NCBI RefSeq assembly: GCF_003711395.1
Contig: NZ_PJRJ01000008.1
Location: 46,198 to 110,197 of the forward strand
Direction: 5' to 3'
Source: Acinetobacter sp. B51(2017)
GTDB taxonomy: Bacteria > Pseudomonadota > Gammaproteobacteria > Pseudomonadales > Moraxellaceae
Length of the DNA stretch: 64,000 bases
Part shown: positions 8,481-16,049 of the stretch, one piece after another
How positions within the stretch are numbered: position 1 is the first letter of the stretch
How the letters are laid out: each line of letters opens with the position of its first letter
Translations under genes and position numbers: made by a program
The notes under the pieces: model-generated
Seen by the model: the letters and a program-made list of their open reading frames with translations, nothing else
What the model was told of the DNA's origin: nothing
Databases searched by the model: none

Positions 8481-9875
8481 ATGGCCAAAGCAAAAAGTGT
8501 GTATCGCTGTGAACAATGTGGCGCAGATCATCCGAAATGGTCAGGTCAATGCAGTGAATGTGGAGAATGGAATAGTTTAGTTGAAGTGAGTGTCGCCCCT
8601 GTGGTAACGCACCGTGCTGCGAGTAAAAGCAGTGGTGGGGGGTATGCAGGTCAAGCTGCCACCATTACTACACTCAATCAAGTTTGTGTATCACGCGAAA
8701 CGCGTTTACATACTGGCATTGGTGAATTTGACCGCGTTTTAGGCGGCGGTTTAGTCACAGGTTCTGTGGTGTTAATTGGCGGTGATCCGGGGATTGGTAA
8801 ATCGACGATTTTGCTGCAAACGGCAACCCATATGGCTTCACAAGACAGTGCAGCGCTCTATGTCACAGGTGAGGAGTCTTTATCACAAGTCGCTCTACGC
8901 GCACAGCGTTTAGAACTCCCCACTGAACATTTAAAAGTCATGGCCGAAACTTGTGTGGAACGCATTTGTGAAGTGCTGGCGCAGCAGCGCCCAGCCGTCG
9001 CCATTTTAGATTCGATTCAAACCTTGTATACCGAAAGTTTACAATCGGCACCGGGTGGCGTGTCACAAATTCGTGAATCAGCCGCCATCTTAACCCGTTA
9101 TGCCAAAAACAGCGGTACAGCGTTATTTATTGTCGGCCATGTCACCAAAGAAGGTTCTTTAGCAGGCCCACGAGTTTTAGAACATATGGTCGATTGCGTC
9201 CTCTATTTTGAAGGTCAATCCGATTCACGTTACCGCATGATTCGCGCGGTTAAAAACCGTTTTGGTGCAGTCAATGAGCTGGGCGTATTTGGCATGACCG
9301 ATAAAGGTTTACGCGAAGTGGCTAATCCTTCAGCAATTTTCTTAAGCCGTTATGATGAAGCCATTCCCGGTTCAATTGTGATGATCAGCCGTGAAGGCAC
9401 ACGTCCTCTACTGGTTGAAGTACAAGCCCTTGTAGATGATGCGCATGGTCAACCGCGCCGTGTGGCACTCGGTTTAGAGCAAAATCGCTTAAATATGCTG
9501 CTGGCAGTGATGCATCGTCATGGTGGAGTGCAAACCTCGGGTCAAGACGTTTATGTTAATGTGGTGGGCGGCTTAAAAATCACCGAAACAGGTTCAGATT
9601 TGGCCGTGCTACTGGCCTGTGCCTCTAGCTTACGCGGTAAAGCCTTACCCCAGCAATTGGCCGTATTTGGTGAAGTTGGTTTATCGGGGGAAATCCGCCC
9701 TGTCCCAAATGGGCAAGAACGTTTAAAAGAAGCCATCAAACATGGTTTTAAATATATTATTTTGCCTCGCGGTAACGCACCCCAAAAAGACATCAATGGC
9801 GTCACCATTGTTAGTGTGGCGCGTTTACATGAGGCATTATCAGAAGCCATGCGTTTAAGTGAAGAATTAACCTAA
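8481..9875 (+). CDS. radA: DNA repair protein RadA (Sms)
   Basis: 464 residues from the ATG at 8481 (MAKAKSVYRCEQCG), aligned with E. coli RadA; a GTG at 8466 is in frame but lacks a ribosome site. RadA is a RecA-like branch-migration helicase used in recombination and, in naturally transformable bacteria, in strand integration. Seen: a C4 zinc finger (CEQCGADHPKWSGQCSEC, about 12-29), Walker A GGDPGIGKST (about 98), the RadA-specific KNRFG motif (VKNRFGAVNE, about 257) and a C-terminal Lon-protease-like domain. Acinetobacter species are often competent, which fits, but nothing else here is a competence gene. Confidence 0.97.
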   Translation: MAKAKSVYRCEQCGADHPKWSGQCSECGEWNSLVEVSVAPVVTHRAASKSSGGGYAGQAATITTLNQVCVSRETRLHTGIGEFDRVLGGGLVTGSVVLIGGDPGIGKSTILLQTATHMASQDSAALYVTGEESLSQVALRAQRLELPTEHLKVMAETCVERICEVLAQQRPAVAILDSIQTLYTESLQSAPGGVSQIRESAAILTRYAKNSGTALFIVGHVTKEGSLAGPRVLEHMVDCVLYFEGQSDSRYRMIRAVKNRFGAVNELGVFGMTDKGLREVANPSAIFLSRYDEAIPGSIVMISREGTRPLLVEVQALVDDAHGQPRRVALGLEQNRLNMLLAVMHRHGGVQTSGQDVYVNVVGGLKITETGSDLAVLLACASSLRGKALPQQLAVFGEVGLSGEIRPVPNGQERLKEAIKHGFKYIILPRGNAPQKDINGVTIVSVARLHEALSEAMRLSEELT

Positions 9876-9988
9876 ACGCTTTGCATGTAAATCCTGCAAG
9901 ATGCAAAAAAATATATTTTTATTGTTGAAATTGTCTAGAAATGACGGCATAAATACAGGGTAAAATTTTATTTTTTAAGGATACTTTA

Positions 9989-10996
9989 ATGGAAGTTCGA
10001 CAGCGTAGTTTGATTACAGGTATTTTAGCTGCTGCTCTTTTGGTTGCACCAATGGCAGAAGCGAAACGTGCTGGTAGTGGTAAAAGTCATGGTATGAGCC
10101 GTCAAGCTGCACCAACTCAATCTTATCAACAGCCGCGTCAAGCCACCCCTGCTCAACAACCTGTCGCACCTGCTACTGCTCCAGTACAACAAAAATCTGG
10201 GCCAGGTGTTGGTGGTATGGTTGCAGCCGGTGTTGCCGGTGCAGCGATTGGTGCAGTAGCAGCTAATGCTTTAGCAGACGATAAACCAGCATCACAAGCA
10301 CAAGCAGCCTCTGAAGTTGCGCCAGTTGAAGAAGAAAAAGGCGGTATTCCAAGTTGGATTTGGATCTTACTTGCTGCTGCCGTTGCTTTCTTCTTGTTCC
10401 GTAAAATGGGCGCAAAAAAAAAAGTAGCTTCTAATCCATACGCACCAAATAATGGCGCCAATCATGCGCCATTTGGTCAAGTGCCACCTACTGCATCAAA
10501 TGATAACTCAAATATCTTTGGTCAAAATGTAGGTGGTTCTACACCAAGCAATAATGCCCCATTTGGTCAAGCACCGCAACAAGCGCCAGCTTTTGGCACA
10601 GCCTATACCAACAGTGGTAATCAATTACCAGATGGTACAGAACCTGCTGCCTTCTTACGTATTGCACGTCAACGTTTTAATCATATTCAATCAATGAATA
10701 CTGCTAGCAATATTGGCGAAATCCAGCGTTACTTAACGCCTGATCTTTACCAATCTATGTATCAAGACATTATGGCTAATCAGGATCAAGACGTTGCTGA
10801 GTTCTCGAACTTAAATGCCATGGTGGTTGAATCAACCACTGAAAATGGTCAATACATTGTGAGCGTACGTTTTACAGGTACTGTCAGCGAAGATTTAAAC
10901 AGCTTGCCACAACCCTTTACCGAAATTTGGCACTTTGTTAAACCTGCTGGCTCTAATCAAGATTGGTTAGTGGCAGGTATTCAGCAAGAAAGCTAA
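9989..10996 (+). CDS. Tim44-domain membrane protein
   Basis: 335 residues. Signal-like N-terminus (SLITGILAAALLVAPMAEA), a low-complexity Gln/Pro/Ala-rich stretch (about 35-70), a small Gly/Ala-rich hydrophobic segment (about 75-95), a transmembrane helix (GGIPSWIWILLAAAVAFFLF, about 118-137) followed by positive residues, another Asn/Pro-rich linker, and a C-terminal Tim44-like domain from about 215 (EPAAFLRIARQRFNHIQSMN ... ENGQYIVSVRFTGTVSED). The bacterial Tim44-like domain resembles the mitochondrial lipid-binding domain; the bacterial role is not settled. AAGGA seven bases upstream supports the start. Monocistronic, ended by a strong terminator. Confidence 0.8.
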   Translation: MEVRQRSLITGILAAALLVAPMAEAKRAGSGKSHGMSRQAAPTQSYQQPRQATPAQQPVAPATAPVQQKSGPGVGGMVAAGVAGAAIGAVAANALADDKPASQAQAASEVAPVEEEKGGIPSWIWILLAAAVAFFLFRKMGAKKKVASNPYAPNNGANHAPFGQVPPTASNDNSNIFGQNVGGSTPSNNAPFGQAPQQAPAFGTAYTNSGNQLPDGTEPAAFLRIARQRFNHIQSMNTASNIGEIQRYLTPDLYQSMYQDIMANQDQDVAEFSNLNAMVVESTTENGQYIVSVRFTGTVSEDLNSLPQPFTEIWHFVKPAGSNQDWLVAGIQQES

Positions 10997-11010
10997 GTTT
11001 TAAACTCAAA

Positions 11011-11040
11011 AAAAAGCCTGTGCCTGTCACAGGCTTTTTT
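11011..11040 (+). terminator. Terminator of the Tim44-domain gene
   Basis: Twelve-bp stem AAAAAGCCTGTG/CACAGGCTTTTT with loop CCTGT and a further T run. Confidence 0.9.
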
Positions 11041-11103
11041 TATGGCCGTTGTTTGGTTTTTTGATCCTATCCGCAGATTAAGTTAAATCTTAAAAGAACA
11101 GCA

Positions 11104-11131
11104 ATAAAAAAGCCCCTATTCAGGGGCTTTT
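11104..11131 (-). terminator. Terminator of the DegS-like protease gene
   Basis: Ten-bp stem AAAAGCCCCT/AGGGGCTTTT with loop ATTC directly after the protease stop; the A run on the left is the U tract of the minus-strand transcript. Confidence 0.85.
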
Positions 11132-11134
11132 CAT

Positions 11135-12328
11135 TTAACGACTTTGCGGTAAAGGAATATATTGATTATTTGGATTTTGCTGAGCCACTGCTGGTCGTTC
11201 AACTACCATCACCTCAGCTTCTAGGGCTTGATCTTTACGTAGCAAGCTAATTTTCACTTTGCTATTTGGCACTTGCAAACCTACATAATTGACCAAGAAA
11301 CTCGCTGAGTTGATTTCCTCACCATTGACTTTCATTAACACGTCACCGTTTTGGATACCCGCTTTAGCTGCTGGGCCATTTGGTTCAACCTCTGCCACTA
11401 CAACGCCTTGCGTTTTTGTAGCTAACACATCGGTTTGTTCCACAGGCAATAGTTTTAACCCAACATAACCACGAATCACTCGCCCATGTTGCAAAATTGA
11501 ATTTAACACATGCTGACATACAGGTGCAGAAATGGCAAAACCAATACCCAATGAGCCACCCGACTGTGAGAAGATTGCGGTATTTACCCCGATTAAATTA
11601 CCAGCTACATCAATTAAAGCCCCACCTGAGTTGCCTGGGTTAATTGCTGCATCGGTTTGTACAAAATCTTCATAGTTGTTAATCCCAAGACCCGAACGAC
11701 CTGTCGCTGAAATAATCCCTTGGGTTACAGTTTGCCCCACCCCAAATGGATTACCAATGGCAAGCACCACATCCCCCACTTCATTACCACTGAGTTTAAA
11801 TGGCAATACAGGCAGTTGATCAAGTTCAATTTTAATGACTGCCAAATCAGTTTCTGGATCAGAGCCAATTACCTTGGCTAACGCACGGCGACCATCGTGC
11901 AGCGCTACCACAATTTGATCTGCTTGTTCAATGACATGATTATTTGTCAAAATATAACCATCTTGACGTACAATTACCCCAGAACCTAGGCTATTTTCAT
12001 TACGATCTTGGGTAAATTGATCTGGCAATTGATTGCCAAAAAACTCACGAAACATCGGATCATTCAGTAAAGGGTGATCGACTTTTTTGACCTTTTGTGT
12101 AGTAAAAATATTCACCACCGCAGGCGCCGCCACTTTGACCGCAGCACTATAGGAGGCAACCCCACCAGTACGGCTAGTATTGACTAAAGGCTCGACTTTT
12201 TCGGCCGGCATTTTTACGCCATCGACTGCCACAGGCGCAGTTGGTTTTTGTTGTTGTTGCCATATAAAAAATCCAGCAATCACCAACACAAGTAAGACCC
12301 AAGGTAACCAGATTAAGGTGCGGCGCAC
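11135..12328 (-). CDS. DegS/AlgW-like trypsin-type periplasmic protease
   Basis: 397 residues. An N-terminal anchor (LIWLPWVLLVLVIAGFFIW), a chymotrypsin-fold HtrA protease domain (about 70-290) and a single PDZ domain (about 295-375). The catalytic triad is complete: His in ILTNNHVI, Asp in ETDLAVIKI, Ser in INPGNSGGALID. One PDZ plus a membrane anchor fits DegS/AlgW, which cut an anti-sigma factor during envelope stress, rather than two-PDZ DegP; but degS-type assignment is inferred from architecture only, and rseA-like partners are not in the window. Start is GTG with AGAGGA eight bases upstream. Confidence 0.88.
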   Translation of the reverse strand: MRRTLIWLPWVLLVLVIAGFFIWQQQQKPTAPVAVDGVKMPAEKVEPLVNTSRTGGVASYSAAVKVAAPAVVNIFTTQKVKKVDHPLLNDPMFREFFGNQLPDQFTQDRNENSLGSGVIVRQDGYILTNNHVIEQADQIVVALHDGRRALAKVIGSDPETDLAVIKIELDQLPVLPFKLSGNEVGDVVLAIGNPFGVGQTVTQGIISATGRSGLGINNYEDFVQTDAAINPGNSGGALIDVAGNLIGVNTAIFSQSGGSLGIGFAISAPVCQHVLNSILQHGRVIRGYVGLKLLPVEQTDVLATKTQGVVVAEVEPNGPAAKAGIQNGDVLMKVNGEEINSASFLVNYVGLQVPNSKVKISLLRKDQALEAEVMVVERPAVAQQNPNNQYIPLPQSR

Positions 12329-12465
12329 AGTTGTTTTCCTCTATTTAATATTGTCATCATGCCTAATATTCAGTGTGTATTGTAAGCCCAATTGACACAT
12401 TGTTTTGTTGGCTTTAGTTACAATTTAACATAGGCTAAATACATCACTATACTCGAGAATTTACT

Positions 12466-13224
12466 ATGGCAAAGTTAAGCGACATTATTCAATGGTGTGA
12501 TCACACTTTAAAAGCACAGGAGTTTAAAGATTACGCACCTAATGGTTTGCAAATTGAAGGCAAAGCGGAAATCAATAAAATCTTATGTGCGGTTACAGCC
12601 TCGCAACAGGCTATTGATGCTGCAATTGCTCAAGGCGCGGATTTACTCTTGGTACATCATGGTTATTTTTGGAAAGGCGAAGCTTATCCGATTACAGGTA
12701 TGCGTGGTAAACGAATTAAAAGTTTGATTCAACATGATATTTCTTTGGTGGGTTACCACTTACCTTTAGATAGTCATCCAACTTTGGGCAATAATGCTGC
12801 AATTGCTGATATTTTAGAACTCAAAAACATTGAAGCACTTGATCCATCAGAGCGTCACCCTATTGGTAATATCGGCTATTTAAAAACACCTATGTCCCCA
12901 GAAAGCTTTAAAGCGTTACTCACCCAACGTTTAGGTTTTAATACGATTCATCTAGCAGCAGATAAAACGAGCATACAAAAAATTGGTTTTTGTACGGGTG
13001 GCGCGCAAGATTTTATTCATAAAGCAGCCAGCCAAAATTGTGATGCTTATCTTTCAGGTGAAGTATCAGAGCGCACATTCTATGAAGCACAGGAATTAAA
13101 TGTGCATTACTATGCATGTGGGCATCATGCGACAGAACGTTATGGCGTACAACGTTTGGCTCAAGCATTAAGCGCCGAATTTGGCATCGAAAGCGTGTAT
13201 TTTGAATTGAATAACCCGATCTAA
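12466..13224 (+). CDS. Nif3-like dinuclear metal-centre protein (YbgI family)
   Basis: 252 residues, the length of E. coli YbgI. Members form a hexameric toroid with a two-metal site. Ligand motifs are visible: LLVHHGYFW (about 62-70), the SLVGYHLPLDSH stretch (about 90-105) and the C-terminal GHHATERYGV (about 221-230). N-terminal NGLQIEGKAEINKI is the usual family opening. Biochemical role uncertain; databases often label it GTP cyclohydrolase I type 2 homologue without firm support. Divergent from the DegS-like gene across about 137 bases; not obviously in an operon. Confidence 0.92.
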   Translation: MAKLSDIIQWCDHTLKAQEFKDYAPNGLQIEGKAEINKILCAVTASQQAIDAAIAQGADLLLVHHGYFWKGEAYPITGMRGKRIKSLIQHDISLVGYHLPLDSHPTLGNNAAIADILELKNIEALDPSERHPIGNIGYLKTPMSPESFKALLTQRLGFNTIHLAADKTSIQKIGFCTGGAQDFIHKAASQNCDAYLSGEVSERTFYEAQELNVHYYACGHHATERYGVQRLAQALSAEFGIESVYFELNNPI

Positions 13225-13365
13225 TCTTTTATTTTTATTTATCTGTATAAATTCAGACTTTATTGTGTATTGTTATTAAAGATCCATGCGCCATTTGGCC
13301 TAGAATCGATTACAATAACCACACGTTTTAATCTTAAAACCCAGCGTTAGCAAGGAATTGAAAAC

Positions 13366-13992
13366 ATGACAACGATTACTTTACCAGCTCTTCCGTATGG
13401 CTATGAAGATCTTGCTCCACACATCAGCAAAGAAACTTTAGAATTCCACCACGACAAGCATCACAATACTTACGTTGTTAACTTAAACAACTTAATCAAA
13501 GGTACTGAGCTTGAAGGTAAAACTTTAGAAGAAATCATCAAAGCTTCTGCTGGCGATGCCTCTAAAGCAGGTATCTTCAACAACGCAGCGCAAGTTTGGA
13601 ACCACACGTTCTATTGGAACTGTATGGCTAAAAACGGCGGTGGTGCTGCAACTGGCGCTTTGGCTGCTAAAATTGACGAAGCTTTCGGTTCTTACGAAAA
13701 ATTTGCTGAAGAGTTTGCTGCTGCTGCAACAACTCAATTCGGTTCAGGCTGGGCTTGGTTAGTTGCTGACGAAGTAAACGGCAATTTATCTATCCTTAAA
13801 ACGTCTAATGCTGATACACCAATGGCGCACGGTAAAGTGGCTGTATTAACAATTGACGTATGGGAACACGCTTACTACATCGATTTCCGTAACGCTCGTC
13901 CTGCTTACATCAAAACTTTCCTAGAAAGCCTTGTAAACTGGGATTATGCAAACGCGAAATATGCGGGTCAAGAAGCTGGTGTTGAAAAATAA
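13366..13992 (+). CDS. sodB: Iron superoxide dismutase SodB
   Basis: 208 residues; dismutates superoxide to peroxide and oxygen in the cytoplasm. Metal ligands: His in [13 protein letters not shown] (about 27), His in [12 protein letters not shown] (about 74), and Asp/His in [19 protein letters not shown] (about 157-161). The Gln in [12 protein letters not shown] is in the position typical of the Fe rather than the Mn type. AAGGA precedes the ATG. Single-gene unit ended by a strong terminator. Codon choice is that of a highly expressed gene. Confidence 0.97.
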   Translation: MTTITLPALPYGYEDLAPHISKETLEFHHDKHHNTYVVNLNNLIKGTELEGKTLEEIIKASAGDASKAGIFNNAAQVWNHTFYWNCMAKNGGGAATGALAAKIDEAFGSYEKFAEEFAAAATTQFGSGWAWLVADEVNGNLSILKTSNADTPMAHGKVAVLTIDVWEHAYYIDFRNARPAYIKTFLESLVNWDYANAKYAGQEAGVEK

Positions 13993-14010
13993 ATTTTATT
14001 TTTCGCATAA

Positions 14011-14040
14011 AAAATCACCCTTTTTAGGGTGATTTTTTTT
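14011..14040 (+). terminator. sodB terminator
   Basis: Eleven-bp stem with inner pairs ATCACCCT/AGGGTGAT and loop TTTT, then eight T. Confidence 0.9.
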
Positions 14041-14080
14041 ACTTCTTGTCTATTTTAAATATAGAGACAGACAAAAATCA

Positions 14081-14152
14081 CTACGCTTTAGCATGATATT
14101 CAATCCGATCATCTTGGTATAACCGCGCTTCGTGACCAGTACAAACCAACTC
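14081..14152 (-). pseudogene. Possible C-terminal remnant of a lost gene
   Basis: On the minus strand an open stretch ends at a TAG (14081-14083) and reads ELVCTGHEARLYQDDRIEY then HAKA, with the look of a real protein C-terminus. A stop lies just upstream and there is no start codon or ribosome site, so it cannot be an intact gene. It may be the leftover of a deletion beside sodB, or chance. I do not recognise the family. Confidence 0.3.
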
Positions 14153-14189
14153 TATTGAATATTTTTATGCATAAACCCATTTCAATAGA
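14151..14189. repeat. Inverted repeat in the sodB-tRNA-Asn gap
   Basis: Perfect 9-bp inverted repeat TCTATTGAA/TTCAATAGA with a 21-base AT-rich spacer. Could be a regulator site or a hairpin; no T run follows. Apart from this, a small ORF and the tRNA promoter, the 559 bases between the sodB terminator and the first tRNA-Asn hold nothing I can name. Confidence 0.4.
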
Positions 14190-14276
14190 AACATACTTCT
14201 AATTGCCTTTGCTACGCAGTTTAGAATCTAAGCGTATATTGAGATGTATCATGTTCATTTTAGATAGAGACAATGA

Positions 14277-14372
14277 GTGAAAAAATTAGAAATACTCTTC
14301 TCGATCATTTTAATTATATTGATTTTATGGGCTATTCAATGGATGTGGCATGGTTTTCCTACTGGCAATTAA
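14277..14372 (+). CDS. Candidate 31-residue single-pass membrane peptide
   Basis: GTG-started ORF with AGAG seven bases upstream. It reads MKKLEILFSIILIILILW then AIQWMWHGFPTGN: a positive N-terminus, one strongly hydrophobic helix of about 18 residues and a short polar tail with three Trp nearby. That is the build of bacterial small membrane proteins. The competing reading from the ATG at 14273 (40 residues, polar) has no such logic. It resembles no family I can name (too different from KdpF). Too short for routine gene finders. Confidence 0.42.
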   Translation: MKKLEILFSIILIILILWAIQWMWHGFPTGN

Positions 14373-14555
14373 AATACAGTTTGAATCATTTTTAACATCA
14401 CTTAGGATTGTCTAAGTACCAGTCAAAGGCCGATGATCAGCATAAAAATTTGACAATAATCCTGACAGTAAAAGTCTAAAAGAATCAATATTTAAGCAAT
14501 ACAGTCTATTTTGCATAATAAAAAAACATTTAAAGCAGTTTTTATTTAATTATTC

Positions 14556-14584
14556 TTGACCACTCGACTTTTCATCCTTAAAAT
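14556..14584 (+). promoter_or_regulatory. Promoter of the first tRNA-Asn gene
   Basis: TTGACC and TAAAAT separated by 17 bases, ending 11 bases before the tRNA. Confidence 0.75.
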
Positions 14585-14595
14585 GCGCATCAGAT

Positions 14596-14671
14596 TCTCC
14601 AATAGCTCAGTCGGTAGAGCGACGGACTGTTAATCCGCAGGTCCCTGGTTCGAGCCCAGGTTGGAGAGCCA
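14596..14671 (+). tRNA. tRNA-Asn(GUU), copy 1
   Basis: 76-nt cloverleaf: acceptor stem TCTCCAA/TTGGAGA, D-loop AGCTCAGTCGGTAGAGC, anticodon GTT within CTGTTAA, T-arm CCTGGTTCGAGCCCAGG, and an encoded CCA end. First of three identical copies. Confidence 0.98.
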
Positions 14672-14678
14672 AATTCTT

Positions 14679-14708
14679 AAAAAACCCACTCATTGAAGTG
14701 GGTTTTTT
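14679..14708 (+). terminator. Terminator of tRNA-Asn copy 1
   Basis: AAAACCCACT/AGTGGGTTTT stem with loop CATTGA and a T run, 10 bases after the tRNA. Confidence 0.88.
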
Positions 14709-14802
14709 ATTGGCTAAAAATGAATAAAACCATATAAATCAAGCATATTGACTAATTTTAAAACACTTAAATGCTTTCCTCCCTATTTTTTGATATTTAG
14801 GC

Positions 14803-14830
14803 TTGACCCTTTAATAAATTCCTCTATAAT
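14803..14830 (+). promoter_or_regulatory. Promoter of the second tRNA-Asn gene
   Basis: TTGACC and a perfect TATAAT, 16-base spacer, 11 bases before the tRNA. Confidence 0.8.
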
Positions 14831-14841
14831 CGCACTCAGAT

Positions 14842-14917
14842 TCTCCAATAGCTCAGTCGGTAGAGCGACGGACTGTTAATCCGCAGGTCCCTGGTTCGAG
14901 CCCAGGTTGGAGAGCCA
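14842..14917 (+). tRNA. tRNA-Asn(GUU), copy 2
   Basis: Identical in sequence to copy 1 and followed by the same trailer, but with its own promoter. The unit spacing (246 bases) shows a tandem duplication with diverged spacers. Confidence 0.98.
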
Positions 14918-14924
14918 AATTCTT

Positions 14925-14954
14925 AAAAAACCCACTCATTGAAGTGGGTTTTTT
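14925..14954 (+). terminator. Terminator of tRNA-Asn copy 2
   Basis: Same hairpin as copy 1: AAAAAACCCACT/AGTGGGTTTTTT, loop CATTGA. Confidence 0.88.
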
Positions 14955-15106
14955 ATTGACTAAAATTTAACAATACAACTTGCCAGTTTAAATATCATAT
15001 CTCACAGTCTGAGTTTTAATATTTTAACTCTTTACATTAAATTTATTATGCTTTTAGTCCTGTTGTTTAATTTTAAAACAGTTGTGCATTTTTTTTCTTG
15101 AATGAC

Positions 15107-15134
15107 TTGACGCAATTTCACTTTGCTTTATAAT
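15107..15134 (+). promoter_or_regulatory. Promoter of the third tRNA-Asn gene
   Basis: TTGACG and TATAAT with a 16-base spacer; the bases from the -10 to the tRNA match copy 2. Confidence 0.8.
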
Positions 15135-15145
15135 CGCACTCAGAT

Positions 15146-15221
15146 TCTCCAATAGCTCAGTCGGTAGAGCGACGGACTGTTAATCCGCAGGTCCCTGGTT
15201 CGAGCCCAGGTTGGAGAGCCA
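15146..15221 (+). tRNA. tRNA-Asn(GUU), copy 3
   Basis: Identical 76-nt gene, 304 bases after copy 2. Its terminator loop differs from that of the other two copies. Confidence 0.98.
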
Positions 15222-15229
15222 AGATTCTG

Positions 15230-15259
15230 AAAACCCACTCCAATTGAGTGGGTTTTTTC
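15230..15259 (+). terminator. Terminator of tRNA-Asn copy 3
   Basis: AAAACCCACTC/GAGTGGGTTTT stem with loop CAATT and a T run. It ends 13 bases before the next gene start. Confidence 0.88.
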
Positions 15260-15272
15260 TTATGTGTGATTT

Positions 15273-15737
15273 ATGCAAGTATTCAGCTTAACGCAAATCA
15301 TCTTCTTTATTATTGGCTGTATAGCAACGCTGGCCTTAGCCTTACTGTTGCTACGTCACTCTGCTGCGCCTAAAAAACCCAAAACTTATTATCCTAAAAA
15401 AGTCATTACCAATTTTGAGAGTAAACTTTTTTTTCAGCTTAAAGCCGCGTTTCCAGAACCACAGTATTATATTTTAGCGCAAGTGGCATTTACCGCTTTA
15501 ATTACCAGTCAAGATATTCAAGTGAGGAATAAATTTAACCGTAAAGTGACTGACTTTGTGGTATTAAATAAAAAACTAGAAGTTTTAGCCATCATTGAAC
15601 TCGATGACCCTAGCCATGTGGGGCAAGAAGCACGCGATGCCGCGCGTGATGCAATGTTTCATGATGCTGGCTACCGTGTGATTCGTTATACTTCTATTCC
15701 TTCGGTTCGCCAGCTTCAAAAAGATCTTAAGGCTTAA
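15273..15737 (+). CDS. Membrane-anchored DUF2726-domain protein
   Basis: 154 residues. One N-terminal transmembrane helix (IIFFIIGCIATLALALLLL, about 9-27), then a DUF2726 domain (about 45-150) with VTDFVVLNKKLEVLAIIELD followed by AARDAMFHDAGYRVIRY. The D...ELD...H pattern resembles the PD-(D/E)XK nuclease fold to which DUF2726 has been likened, but activity is unproven. Starts 13 bases after the third tRNA-Asn terminator; no clear ribosome site. Its last 11 bases overlap the convergent gene at 15727-15945. Confidence 0.78.
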   Translation: MQVFSLTQIIFFIIGCIATLALALLLLRHSAAPKKPKTYYPKKVITNFESKLFFQLKAAFPEPQYYILAQVAFTALITSQDIQVRNKFNRKVTDFVVLNKKLEVLAIIELDDPSHVGQEARDAARDAMFHDAGYRVIRYTSIPSVRQLQKDLKA

Positions 15738-15945
15738 GCTGTGCTTCTGAAGCGGCTTTTTCCGCTGCTTCACGCGCTGCAATACGATCTAAAATCTCTT
15801 GTTGTTGTTTTTGGTAAGCTTGCTGATTTTTAGCATCACTTTTAATGGCTAAAAATGCCACCGCCACCAATAACACAGGAATAAGTAAACCTAGACTCGC
15901 AACTAACATCACTTTTGGCGTTAAACGTTTGGTATTGGCTGACAT
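15727..15945 (-). CDS. Small membrane protein with charged C-terminal helix
   Basis: 72 residues. A short positive N-terminus, one transmembrane helix (VMLVASLGLLIPVLLVAVAF, about 13-32), then a Gln/Lys/Glu/Ala-rich amphipathic helix that is likely coiled coil (YQKQQQEILDRIAAREAAEK). GGAG eight bases before the ATG supports translation. No named family recognised. Convergent with, and overlapping by 11 bases, the DUF2726 gene. Confidence 0.68.
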   Translation of the reverse strand: MSANTKRLTPKVMLVASLGLLIPVLLVAVAFLAIKSDAKNQQAYQKQQQEILDRIAAREAAEKAASEAQLKP

Positions 15946-16049
15946 TGATGGCGCTCCATAGCGTTAAACAAAAAATAGGCGCATTATTCTAACAAGCAAA
16001 TTTCGTAAAGCAATGCTAAAAAAGCCGACACGAGGTCGGCTGTTCCAGA

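Noticed and set aside
14273..14395. 40-codon ATG ORF overlapping the 31-residue membrane peptide
   Set aside because: Weaker ribosome site spacing and no recognisable structure; the GTG frame with a clean membrane helix is preferred, though neither is proven.
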